Shown here piece by piece: positions 49,497-58,700 of a DNA stretch of 64,000 bases (positions within the stretch are counted from its first letter, which is position 1; each line of letters begins with the position of its first letter). Below the pieces are notes generated by a model. The model searched no databases. It had not been told where the DNA came from and saw only the letters and a list, made by a program, of their open reading frames with translations. This stretch comes from an uncultured Lachnospiraceae bacterium. GTDB lineage: Bacteria > Bacillota > Clostridia > Lachnospirales > Lachnospiraceae. Both the position numbers and the translations under genes were made by a program. The stretch lies in the NCBI GenBank assembly GCA_910583895.1, contig CAJTYJ010000008.1, forward strand, positions 1 through 64,000, written 5' to 3'.

Positions 49497-50573
49497 ATGA
49501 AAAAAAGAGTAGTGAGCAGTTTACTGGCAGTGATGATGAGTGCAGTAATGATGGCAGGATGCGGCGGCAACTCCGGTAACGGAGAGACTTTGACACCGGA
49601 ACAGGCGGAAGATGATGCAGCAGCCGGTGAAGATGCAAAGAGCAGCGGGGAATCTTCCGGCGAAGGAGAGAGTTACAAGATTGCGGTGGTGAAACAGATG
49701 GACCATGCTTCTTTGGATGAGATCGCTGAAGCGGTTTGCGAGGAACTGGATAGCATCGCCTCAAGTTCCGACCATGCAGTCAACATCGAGTATGAGGTGT
49801 ATTCCGGGCAGGGGGACCAGTCGGTATTGACCCAGATCGGGACCCAGATCATAGCGGAAGAGGTGGACGCGGTCATACCGGTGGCTACGCTGGCCGCTCA
49901 GGTGATGGCGAACTGTGCGGAGGAGACGAAGACTCCGGTGATCTTTGCGGCGATCTCAGATCCGGAAAGTGCGGATATGACAGGTATTGATTATGTGACT
50001 GGTACATCAGACGCACTGAATACCTCATTTATCCTGGACATGATGCTGGCTCAGAATCCGAAGGTGCAGAAAGTCGGGCTGCTTTATTCTCTGTCTGAAG
50101 ATAACTCCCAGGCTCCCATTGCGGAGGCTAAAGAGTACCTGGACAGCAAAGGGATCTCCTATGTGGAGAAAACAGCCAACACCAATGACGAGGTGATTAC
50201 GGCGGCCAGTGCTCTGATCTCCGAAAAAGTAGATGCGATCTTTACGCCTACGGATAATGTAATCATGTCGGCGGAGCTTGCGATCTATGAAGATCTGGCG
50301 GCAGCAGGGATTCCCCATTATACCGGAGCCGATTCCTTTGTCCGCAACGGAGCATTTGCCACCTGTGGTGTGAACTATACGGACCTGGGGCATAAGACAG
50401 CAGATCTGGCTTATCAGGCGCTGACGGAGGGGATGGATGGTCTGGAAGATTATTATCTGATGGAGGGCGGCATCATCACGGTCAACACGGAGACGGCTTC
50501 GGCCCTTGGGGCGGATTATTCGGCCTTTTCTGATTTGGGCGAAGTGGTGGAAGTGACAACTACGGAAGAATAA
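49497..50573 (+). CDS. trpX: Tryptophan ABC transporter substrate-binding lipoprotein (TrpX)
   Basis: A 358-residue lipoprotein: signal peptide KKRVVSSLLAVMMSAVMMAG then the lipobox Cys (MMAGC, residue 21), an acidic linker, and a periplasmic-binding fold (IVKQMDHASLDEIAEAV, VATLAAQVM, TPTDNVIMSAELAIYED, HYTGADSFVR). It resembles the COG2984/TrpX binding proteins in Firmicutes. The T-box with Trp specifier supports the Trp assignment. ATG 49497 has GGAGG eight bases upstream; ATG 49473 is out of the way. Confidence 0.9.
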   Translation: MKKRVVSSLLAVMMSAVMMAGCGGNSGNGETLTPEQAEDDAAAGEDAKSSGESSGEGESYKIAVVKQMDHASLDEIAEAVCEELDSIASSSDHAVNIEYEVYSGQGDQSVLTQIGTQIIAEEVDAVIPVATLAAQVMANCAEETKTPVIFAAISDPESADMTGIDYVTGTSDALNTSFILDMMLAQNPKVQKVGLLYSLSEDNSQAPIAEAKEYLDSKGISYVEKTANTNDEVITAASALISEKVDAIFTPTDNVIMSAELAIYEDLAAAGIPHYTGADSFVRNGAFATCGVNYTDLGHKTADLAYQALTEGMDGLEDYYLMEGGIITVNTETASALGADYSAFSDLGEVVEVTTTEE

Positions 50574-50583
50574 GGAGGCGGCT

Positions 50584-51492
50584 ATGGTTTATGTGATCCA
50601 GACAGCGCTGGAACTGGGATTTATGTATGCACTGGTGGCGCTGGCACTGTTTTTAAGCTATCGGATTCTGGATATTGCGGATCTGACCACAGACGGCAGC
50701 TTTGTGCTGGGAGCGGCCGTGTCGGTCACGATTGCAGCGGCGGGGCATCCGTTTCTCGCCGTCTTTGCAGCGCTGGCTGCCGGAGCATGTGCCGGGTATG
50801 TGACGGCATTTCTCCAGACCAGGCTTGGAGTCCCTTCCATACTGGCCGGGATTGTGACCAACACCGGGCTTTATACGGTAAATCTGATGGTTATGGGCTG
50901 GAGTTCTAATGTGAGCCTTTTAAAGCAGGACACGTTGTTTACCATTGTCCGGGATGCAGGGATTGGCGGGGATTTTCATAAACTGATTCTGGCGGCCGCA
51001 ATCACGGTGCTGATGTCGCTTCTTCTGGTGTGGTTTTTAAGTACCAGGCTTGGACTGAGCATCCGGGCCACCGGTGACAACAAAGACATTGTGAGAGCCT
51101 CCTCCATCAATCCGGTATTTACCATCTCGGTGGGACTGTGCGTGGCCAATGCCATGACCGCTCTGTCTGGTGCTGTGGTCGGTCAGTATCAGAAGTCGGC
51201 GGATATCAACAGCGGCACCGGGATCGTCGTCATCGGTCTGGCTTGTCTGATCATCGGAGAGACGGTTTTTGGCAGGCGTTCGGTGGTCCGTAATGTGGTG
51301 GCGGCCGTGGCGGGCAGCATCGGATACCGGTTTTTGTATGCCATGATCCTGAAGACCTCCGTCGTTCCCATCGAGTGCCTGAAGCTTGTGACGGCGATCG
51401 TGGTGGCACTGGCCATCGCTTCTCCTGCTTTGAAGGAGTGGGGCAGTTTTCAGAAGCGGAAGTTTGGCTCTGTGCAGAAAGGGGGCAGATAA
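50584..51492 (+). CDS. trpY: Tryptophan ABC transporter permease (TrpY)
   Basis: A 302-residue polytopic permease with about eight helices and the branched-chain-type permease signatures ITAVLSVAVMG-like (here VALALFLSYRILDIADLTTDGSFVLGA in parts) and LACLIIGETVFGRRSVV. It is encoded between the lipoprotein and the ATPase, 10 bp after the former. Confidence 0.88.
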   Translation: MVYVIQTALELGFMYALVALALFLSYRILDIADLTTDGSFVLGAAVSVTIAAAGHPFLAVFAALAAGACAGYVTAFLQTRLGVPSILAGIVTNTGLYTVNLMVMGWSSNVSLLKQDTLFTIVRDAGIGGDFHKLILAAAITVLMSLLLVWFLSTRLGLSIRATGDNKDIVRASSINPVFTISVGLCVANAMTALSGAVVGQYQKSADINSGTGIVVIGLACLIIGETVFGRRSVVRNVVAAVAGSIGYRFLYAMILKTSVVPIECLKLVTAIVVALAIASPALKEWGSFQKRKFGSVQKGGR

Positions 51493-51493
51493 T

Positions 51494-52297
51494 TTGTTAC
51501 GGCTGGAACATATTAAGAAAACCTTTAATCCTGGCACGGTCAATGAAAAGCGGGCTGTCTGGGACCTGTCGCTGCATTTAAAGCCGGGGGATTTTGCGAC
51601 TATCATCGGTTCCAACGGTGCCGGAAAATCCACCATGCTAAACGCCATATCAGGAAGTTTTTATGTGGATGAGGGCGCGATTTATCTGGACGGAAAAAAT
51701 ATCACCTTTGTGGAGGAATACAAAAGGAGCCGTGTGATCGGCCGGCTGTTTCAGGATCCGTTGAGGGGAACTGCGCCCCATATGACCATGGAAGAAAATC
51801 TGGCGCTGGCGTACCTGAGGGCCTCAGAGGGAAGCAACCCTTTCAGCCGTATTTCCAAAAAGGACAAGGCATTTTTCAGAGAACAGCTCTCCCTGCTGGA
51901 TATGGGACTGGAAGACCGCATGAAGCAGCCGGTAGGGCTTCTGTCCGGAGGACAGCGGCAGGCGCTGACCCTTCTGATGGCAACGATGGTTCCGCCAAAG
52001 CTTCTGCTTCTGGATGAACATACGGCGGCGCTGGACCCGGGGACCGCAAAAAAAGTGCTCGGACTGACCGCCCGGATGATAGAGAAACATCAGACTACCT
52101 GCCTGATGGTCACCCACAATATGCATCAGGCACTGGAGCTTGGAAACCGGACTTTGATGATGGACAGCGGGAAAATCATTCTGGATGTGGAGGGGGAGGA
52201 GCGGGCGCATATGACCGTGTCCGATCTTCTGAATAAATTCCAAAGCAATTCTAAAAGAGCGCTGGATAATGACCGGATTCTGCTGTCTATGGAATAA
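51494..52297 (+). CDS. trpZ: Tryptophan ABC transporter ATPase (TrpZ)
   Basis: A 267-residue ABC ATPase: Walker A IGSNGAGKST, signature LLSGGQRQAL, Walker B LLLLDEHTAALD and the switch His in VTHNMHQA. TTG 51494 lies eight bases after AAAGGGGG; other starts would overlap trpY. The TTG-Leu-Arg-Leu opening matches the MLRLEHI family start. The terminator follows at 52310-52387. Confidence 0.92.
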   Translation: MLRLEHIKKTFNPGTVNEKRAVWDLSLHLKPGDFATIIGSNGAGKSTMLNAISGSFYVDEGAIYLDGKNITFVEEYKRSRVIGRLFQDPLRGTAPHMTMEENLALAYLRASEGSNPFSRISKKDKAFFREQLSLLDMGLEDRMKQPVGLLSGGQRQALTLLMATMVPPKLLLLDEHTAALDPGTAKKVLGLTARMIEKHQTTCLMVTHNMHQALELGNRTLMMDSGKIILDVEGEERAHMTVSDLLNKFQSNSKRALDNDRILLSME

Positions 52298-52309
52298 GAT
52301 AGATTTTTT

Positions 52310-52387
52310 ACGGGCTGTGAAAATGGTGTTTACCCATGTGCCGGAGGAATTTCGGCGTGTGAATGAGCATGGATCAGCCCGTTTTTT
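52310..52387 (+). terminator. Terminator after trpZ
   Basis: ACGGGCTG (52310-52317) pairs with CAGCCCGT (52375-52382) with an inner TGCCG/CGGCG stem, then a T-run to 52387. It isolates the trp operon from the following operon. Confidence 0.85.
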
Positions 52388-52413
52388 CTATGAAATCTTA
52401 GAAGAAATTCTTC

Positions 52414-52442
52414 TTGATTTTTGTCAAAATTTGTAGTATAAT
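52414..52442 (+). promoter_or_regulatory. Promoter of the kinase/surface-protein operon
   Basis: TTGATT (52414-52419), a 17-bp spacer and TATAAT (52437-52442), with G-T before the -10. It precedes the A24 peptidase gene by 66 bp and, with the terminator before it, defines the operon as 52508-61341. Confidence 0.8.
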
Positions 52443-52507
52443 TCCGTTATACAAAAGAAGATCTTGGGCATTCGCCCTTTCGATTCCCAAAAAAGAGAAC
52501 AGAATTT

Positions 52508-52975
52508 ATGGAAAAATGGTGGTTGATGTGGACGCTTTTTCGGCGGTTTTTGGTCTATCCGCACTTGTTTTTGATTGCATGGGAGGATGGAAAAACCGGG
52601 AAAATTCCGGGCACTCTTTTAAAATCTCTCCTGTGCAGAGGATGTGTACTGCTTTTTCTGAAGTGTATTTTTTATGCGGATCCCGGCGTGCTTCTGGAGG
52701 CTTTTGAGGGCTTTCTGACAGGAGGGGGAGCCGTATTTTTGATCCGCATTCTGACACGCGGGGGGATTGGAGCCGGAGATGTAAAGTTTTTGGCTGCAGC
52801 AGGTTTCTGCTTTGGAAGTAAAACGATTTTGAGAGCCCAGATCTTTGCGGTTTTTCTGGCATGTCCGGTATGTGTGTATTTGTTTTTGACCGGAAATCAT
52901 CGAAAGAGAAAAGGGATTCCGCTGGCGCCCTTTTTGTCAGCGGGAATTCTGCTTGCAGACTGTCTGCAGAGGTAG
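52508..52975 (+). CDS. A24 family prepilin-peptidase-like protein
   Basis: A 155-residue polytopic protein with the two catalytic aspartates of type IV prepilin (A24) peptidases: D27 in WEDGKTGKIP and D91 in GAGDVK, plus the C-terminal IPLAPFLSAGIL. It lacks the N-terminal methyltransferase zinc domain of long forms, so it resembles CpaA/TadV. No pilin, ATPase or Tad secretion gene is visible in the window. Start ATG 52508 has a weak ribosome site; the neighbour gene begins 13 bp after. Confidence 0.82.
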   Translation: MEKWWLMWTLFRRFLVYPHLFLIAWEDGKTGKIPGTLLKSLLCRGCVLLFLKCIFYADPGVLLEAFEGFLTGGGAVFLIRILTRGGIGAGDVKFLAAAGFCFGSKTILRAQIFAVFLACPVCVYLFLTGNHRKRKGIPLAPFLSAGILLADCLQR

Positions 52976-52988
52976 GAAAGGAAAAAAG

Positions 52989-53786
52989 ATGACGTATGAA
53001 TGGGCATATTGTACAGACAAAGGGGCGAAGAGGAGGAACAATCAGGACGCCTTACTTTTGAAAAAAGCGCTTCGGGACGGGGAAGAGGCAGTCCTGGCGG
53101 TGCTCTGTGATGGTATGGGGGGACTGGAGAAAGGGGAACTGGCCAGTGCATCAGCAGTCCAGGCATTTTCCCGCTGGTTTGAGGAAGACTTTCCGGGGAT
53201 TGGATTAAAAAATGCCGGAGAAAAGGCAGTATTTTCTTCCTGGGAGGTACTTTTGCAAAAGCTGAATGAACGGATCAGCGCATATGGCCGGAGACGGCGC
53301 TTCTTGCTTGGAACAACGGTGACGGCAGTTCTTTTTTTCAAAGGCAGGTATTGTGTTGCACATGTGGGGGACTGCAGGCTGTACGAGATTACGGATCGGG
53401 TTTGGCAGATTACGAAGGACCAGACGCTTTTGCAGCGGGAGGTGGATCTGGGACGTCTGACTTTGGAAGAGGCGAGAAAGGATGGGAAGGGTCATGTGCT
53501 GCTTCAGTGTGTGGGCGCGTCAAAGGAGGTGGAGCCGGCCTACAGAGCCGGTCGGATTCCGAAAGAAGCGTTGTATCTGCTTTGCTGCGACGGATTCTGG
53601 CGCGGCACGGACAGCCGGGAACTGCTTGCAATATTTGGCATCGGGAAGATGAGGAATCCAGATGTCCTGCACAGGCGGCTTAAGGAGATGGCATTCAAAA
53701 ACCGGAGCAGAGGAGAGCAGGATAATATTTCTGCGGCCGGGATCCTCTGCAGCAGAAAAAAGAGGCCGGGAGAATGGGATGCTTAG
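52989..53786 (+). CDS. PP2C-type protein phosphatase
   Basis: A 265-residue metal-dependent Ser/Thr phosphatase. Motifs: RRNNQDA, LCDGMGGL, FKGRYCVAHVGDCRLY and DNISA near the C-terminus; metal-binding Asp residues are in place. It probably opposes the kinase encoded next. ATG 52989 is preceded by AGGAAAGG; its last 8 bp overlap the kinase gene. Confidence 0.93.
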   Translation: MTYEWAYCTDKGAKRRNNQDALLLKKALRDGEEAVLAVLCDGMGGLEKGELASASAVQAFSRWFEEDFPGIGLKNAGEKAVFSSWEVLLQKLNERISAYGRRRRFLLGTTVTAVLFFKGRYCVAHVGDCRLYEITDRVWQITKDQTLLQREVDLGRLTLEEARKDGKGHVLLQCVGASKEVEPAYRAGRIPKEALYLLCCDGFWRGTDSRELLAIFGIGKMRNPDVLHRRLKEMAFKNRSRGEQDNISAAGILCSRKKRPGEWDA

Positions 53787-55485
53787 AATCGGTTCTGTGG
53801 TCGATGGAAAATACAAGATTTTGAATGTGATCGGTCAGGGTGGTATGAGTATCGTGTATCTTGCCATGAACGAGCGGGTCAACAAGCAGTGGGCAGTCAA
53901 GGAGATTCTGAAAAAGGGCTGCCGGGATTTGAGAACGGACCGAAAAGAGATCGAGATGATGAAAAAACTGAGTCATCCTCATCTGCCAAGCGTTGTGGAT
54001 GTGATTGAAAACAGGGAATCGCTCCTGATCGTGATGGATTATATTGAGGGCCGGTCTTTGCAGGATCTTCTGGCAGAGCAGGGGGCACAGCCGCAGGAGA
54101 AGGTGCTGAAGTGGGCAGGACAGCTCTGCGATGTGCTGTCCTATCTGCACACCCGAAAACCGGCCATCATTTACCGGGATATGAAGCCGGCCAATGTGAT
54201 GCTCAGACCGGACAACAATGTGATGCTGATTGATTTCGGAGCGGCGCGGGAGTATAAGCCGCAGAACATAAAAGACACCATCTCTTTAGGGACCCGAGGC
54301 TATGCGGCTCCGGAACAGTATGAGGAGACCGGACAGAGCGACGCGAGAACGGATCTCTATTGCCTTGGGGTTATGCTGTTTCAGCTTCTGACAGGAGAGA
54401 GTCCCCATGCACTTCAGCCGATCTGTCGGATCAACCCTTCTTTTTCTTCCGGTCTGGAGGCAATTATCATCAAGTGTACAAAGATCAGAAAAGAGGACCG
54501 ATATCAGTCCGCAAAAGAGCTTTGGTATGCACTGGAACACTACTGGGAGTGGGACGGTGCATACCGGAAAAAACAGCGGACCAGACTTTTGACGTTTCTT
54601 TGGTCGCTGGCTTTTACGGTATCGCTGGGTGCCGGTGCCCTCTTTTTTGGCTGCATGGAGCAGCGCTTAAAACGGCATAATTATGAAGCATATCTTCTGG
54701 CAGCAGGCCATGCGGTCAGCAAAGAGGAAGAAATTGAGAATTATAAAAGGGCCGTGGATCTGGATCCTTTCCGGGAGGAGGCATATCGGGCCCTTTTGGA
54801 ATATGCCTTTTTGGATGATCAGATTCTGACCAAAGAGGAGAGCAGAATATTAAGGACAGTATTGATTGACTATGGGGGAAGGGATCAGACCAATGAGTCC
54901 TTGTTTCGGAGAAATCAGGAGGGGTACGATCGGTTTTCGTATGAAGCGGGGATTGCTTATTATTATAAGTATGAAGAAAAGAGCAACAAAAAATATGCCA
55001 GGAGTTATTTGGAGATCGCGGCAAAGTCAGAGTATCTGGATATGCGCAAAAAGGAGCGGGCAAAGCGGCTGTGGATGATTGCGGATTATTATTCCCGTCT
55101 GGGGCAGGTGGATGAAGCGGGAGATGCGCTGGTCACTTATCGGGATTACTGGGAAGATCTGACGGCCCTGTCAGCGGGCAATCTGGTGGAAGCAGACAAC
55201 GAGCGAACCGCTCTTGTTATGTATGGGGAACTGGTGAGCCAGATGATATCCCGGGCCGCGGGATTTCGGGATGACGGAGTGAGAGAAGAAGAAATGCTCT
55301 CTAAGCTTGCAGATATCCGGCTGCATCTGGATTCGGATTTTCGAAACAAAGGGGACGGCAGCACAAGAGTTTTGGCAGAAGAGATAGAGAGATTGCAGGA
55401 ACAGATACAAAAGGCTGAAAAGATGATTCGCTCGGCTTACCATCAGACAGGATGGAAGGAGACAGAGGATGGAACGATATCATGA
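53779..55485 (+). CDS. Membrane Ser/Thr protein kinase with external repeat-like domain
   Basis: A 568-residue Hanks-type kinase. G-loop IGQGGMSIVY, catalytic Lys in WAVKEIL, a catalytic loop YRDMKPANVM (Tyr replaces the usual His; D134) and DFG (D152), then GTRGYAAPEQY. One membrane helix follows at about residues 272-292. The remaining 275 residues are external, all-helical with TPR-like pattern (YRALLEYAFLDDQIL, YYSRLGQVDEAGDAL) and a coiled-coil end (EEIERLQEQIQKAEKM). No PASTA domain. The start is ATG 53779. It ends overlapping the next gene by 17 bp. Confidence 0.93.
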   Translation: MLRIGSVVDGKYKILNVIGQGGMSIVYLAMNERVNKQWAVKEILKKGCRDLRTDRKEIEMMKKLSHPHLPSVVDVIENRESLLIVMDYIEGRSLQDLLAEQGAQPQEKVLKWAGQLCDVLSYLHTRKPAIIYRDMKPANVMLRPDNNVMLIDFGAAREYKPQNIKDTISLGTRGYAAPEQYEETGQSDARTDLYCLGVMLFQLLTGESPHALQPICRINPSFSSGLEAIIIKCTKIRKEDRYQSAKELWYALEHYWEWDGAYRKKQRTRLLTFLWSLAFTVSLGAGALFFGCMEQRLKRHNYEAYLLAAGHAVSKEEEIENYKRAVDLDPFREEAYRALLEYAFLDDQILTKEESRILRTVLIDYGGRDQTNESLFRRNQEGYDRFSYEAGIAYYYKYEEKSNKKYARSYLEIAAKSEYLDMRKKERAKRLWMIADYYSRLGQVDEAGDALVTYRDYWEDLTALSAGNLVEADNERTALVMYGELVSQMISRAAGFRDDGVREEEMLSKLADIRLHLDSDFRNKGDGSTRVLAEEIERLQEQIQKAEKMIRSAYHQTGWKETEDGTIS

Positions 55486-55756
55486 GATGTATCGGTTCTG
55501 CCTGGCAGGAATGGGGGCAGGATGGTTATTGTCTTTGGTCCTTTTCATCCGGCTGGATATTCGTACAGCAGTCAGAGTGCTGAGAGGAAAAGGGGAAAAA
55601 CAGACTGGCCAGAAGCAAAAATCTGCCAAAATCAGGGAAAAAAGACAGATACCAAAGAACTGCCGGGAAGAAAAGACGGTACAGATAGCAGAAGCACCAG
55701 AAGGTTTTCTCGTGGTAGAAGAAATTCTGCTGGTTCACACAAAGGAGTGTATATAG
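55469..55756 (+). CDS. Small membrane protein, operon-specific
   Basis: A 95-residue protein with one hydrophobic segment (residues 9-27, FCLAGMGAGWLLSLVLFI) then a basic, Lys/Gln-rich cytoplasmic-type tail ending VVEEILLVHTKECI. It overlaps the kinase gene by 17 bp and is followed by the giant gene after 29 bp. I recognise no family. A GGAAGGAGAC precedes ATG 55469. Confidence 0.7.
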   Translation: MERYHEMYRFCLAGMGAGWLLSLVLFIRLDIRTAVRVLRGKGEKQTGQKQKSAKIREKRQIPKNCREEKTVQIAEAPEGFLVVEEILLVHTKECI

Positions 55757-55785
55757 GGGACAGACTGTGAAAAGGAGAAGAATAT

Positions 55786-58700
55786 ATGGAGAAAAAAAGA
55801 AGAAAAAATGCGGTATGGATTTTGTTTGTTCTGGTGGGACTTTTTATCTGGCTTTGCACAATTCCGGCAGTACAGGCGGAGGGGGATCAGGAAGAAAAAA
55901 TAGAAAAGAGTCAGGTGGAGAATACGGAGCGAAAGATAGAAGAAAACATGGAGAAGGAACCAAAAGACAATATCGAGGAGGGCCAGGAGGAAAATGGAAA
56001 GAAGGAACAGAAAGAGAATATAAAGGATCAGGGAGAGAGTCAGGAGGAGAGGCAAAGAGAGATCCTTGACAAGGATCAAAAGAAAGACCCAGAGGAGAGC
56101 CAAAAGGAGAATCGGGAGGAAAGCCAAGAAGAGAACCAAAAGAAGACTCAGGAGGACAATATAAAGGAGAACACAGAGGAAAATATGGAAGAGGCACCAG
56201 AGGAGATCCCGGAGGAGGGAAAGGGAGAGTCACAAACGGATCCGGAAAAATTGCCGGAGGATATTCTTCCGAAACTCTGTGCCTGGTCGGCAGTAAATGA
56301 TTATGGTACAACGGTGACCGACGAGGAAGGGACTTTCTATTTTCGGGACTCATTGACAGTGACTTTGTATTTTTCCGAATCAGAAGAGGAAGAAGAGGGT
56401 GAAAAAGAGCCTTTTGTACTGCAGAGAGAAGGGGAGATGATACCCTGTGAGGATGGATTTTATCAGGATATCCTGTATGAGAGCGGAAACTATACCTACG
56501 TGGTCAGGGATGGAAAGGAGGAGCTGCGGGAGGAAGTGCTGACCGTCTGCGCCGGAAAATATGAAGAGGCACCCATAGTGTCTTTGCACTGTGAGGCAGA
56601 TCCGGTGTCTGTGGAAGGAACGGATTATTTTGACAAAGATCCAAAGATCACCATACAGGCAGGTGCCGCCCCAGGGATTGCAAAAGTGGAGTATCGGACA
56701 GAAGACGGCATCTATGTGCCGCTGTTTCTGCTGCCAGAGGATGACCGGTATCTCTTTGGCGTTTCTTCTTCTCTGGAACTTCCCCTCACTGACCAGGAGA
56801 AGGCAAAAGAGGGGGCTCATCGTTACACGGTACAGGTGACGGACCTGTTGGGCGGCAGGCAGGAAGTGCCCATTGTCTATGTGATAGATCAGACTGCGCC
56901 GGATGAAAAGATCTTTGTTTCCTATCAGTCCGACGGAACGAATCCATCCATGAAAAATCAAACGGGAATTATGTCATTCATTTCTAATATAGAAGAACGT
57001 TTGTTCGGAAAGAAAAAAGTTTCTTTTGAACTGTATGTAAAAGACAAAATTTCTTCTGGGTCAGAAGAAGCAAAGGCATCCGGGATTGACTGGGAGGATT
57101 TCAAAGGGCAGATTGGGACTGTGAATGAAAAAATAAAAATCAAAGATTTGGTGATGGAAGAAGAGGCATCTGCCAGTTTTTTCTATGATGGTATATCCTA
57201 TGAAGGATATACCAGGATCACAGGCTGTCTGGTGCTGCCCCTGGGAGAAAAAGGAGATGTAAAAGATCAGCTTTTGATTCGACGGCTGAAAGATCGGGCA
57301 GGAAATGTGGCAGAAAGAGAAAATCTCACGGGAGCTGTATTGTTCACGCTGGACCAAACTGCACCGGTTCTCTCGGTCGATTACGGCGGCGGGACCGTGG
57401 AAGAGGATGCAAAAAGAATTTTTTACCAGGAGGATGCGGTTCTGTCTCTTTCGCTCAAGGAGGAACAGTATGGGGATGCATTGGATGAAGAAGGACAGCC
57501 GTTTTCTCCCCGGGTGACCATTACAGGAGCCAATGGTCTAAAAGGACAGATAACACCCTGGGAGCAACAGGAATCCGGAGCTCTGGCATCTGTTCTTTTT
57601 CCGGCTTTGAAAGAACCAGAAGAGACAGTCTATGATTTTTTGGTTATGTATGAAGATGGGGCCGGCAATCTTCTGGAAAAGGAGGAGGGGTGCCTTGGAA
57701 ACACGGAGAACGGATGCTTTGCCGGATATACAATCATTGTGGACAACCGGCCGCCGAAGCTGATTGATTTTTTAATTGAGGGTGAAAGCAAATCCCGGGC
57801 AGACGGCCAGAACGTGTATCGAAACAGAGAAGGAGCAGATGTGACCATCGTGTTTGCGCTGGAGGATAAGGAGGCTTACTGGAACCCTGATCAAGTGCAG
57901 CTTGAAATCTTTGACCAGAGTACGAAAGATCTGGCAGTGGCAGTCGGTGGAAGAGAGCTGCAGTGGCAGGATGAGGGAGAGATACACCAGGCATGTTTTG
58001 CATTTGACGGGTCGGAAGGGATGGGAGTCTCTGCTTATGAAGTCAGGCTTTCTTATGAAGACCGGGCCGGCAATCTGCTCATTGGCGGTGAGAGATTAAG
58101 GGGCGGTGTGACAGACGGTATGTACAGGAGCGAAATCTTTTGGCTGGATCACGAGGCGCCGGTTTTGGATCTTTCTTATCCCAAAGCAGTGCGTCTGGTG
58201 CAAAAGGAGAACCCGGATCCCATGATGGATGAAAGGGATATGGTTCCCAGGGCCGGGTATATTGCTTATTATGACCAGGAGATTGAGGTGGCCTTTTCGA
58301 TCAGAGAGAAGTGCGGTTTCCCGGTTATCCAGGATGGCAGGATGACAGATCTGGTGGATTTTAAACTTCAGGTCTGCGGTCTGAAGGGAGAATACAGCCC
58401 GGAAATTGACTGGAAGGAAAGCAAAGAAGGGTATGAGGGAAGGTTTGTCCTTCAGAAGGAAGACCACTATACGATTTCTTTGGAGTATAAGGATCTGGCA
58501 GAGAATTTTTTGCAGGAAGGACAGGAAGAACTTTTGGTGTCACAGGAGGGAATTTATACCAGTCCGGTTCTGGTTCTTGACCGGACAGCTCCGGTGCTGC
58601 AAGTGTCTTACGTCAATCAGTCTTTGGAGCCGCTGGATGTGAGCACCCTGCCAGAGACAGAAGGGCGCATTTGTTTTTCAGAACCGGTTTATCTGAAACT

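Noticed and set aside
52414..52707. 97-codon frame at the head of the surface-protein operon
   Set aside because: It overlaps the promoter and the A24 peptidase gene in another frame; the A24 motifs decide.
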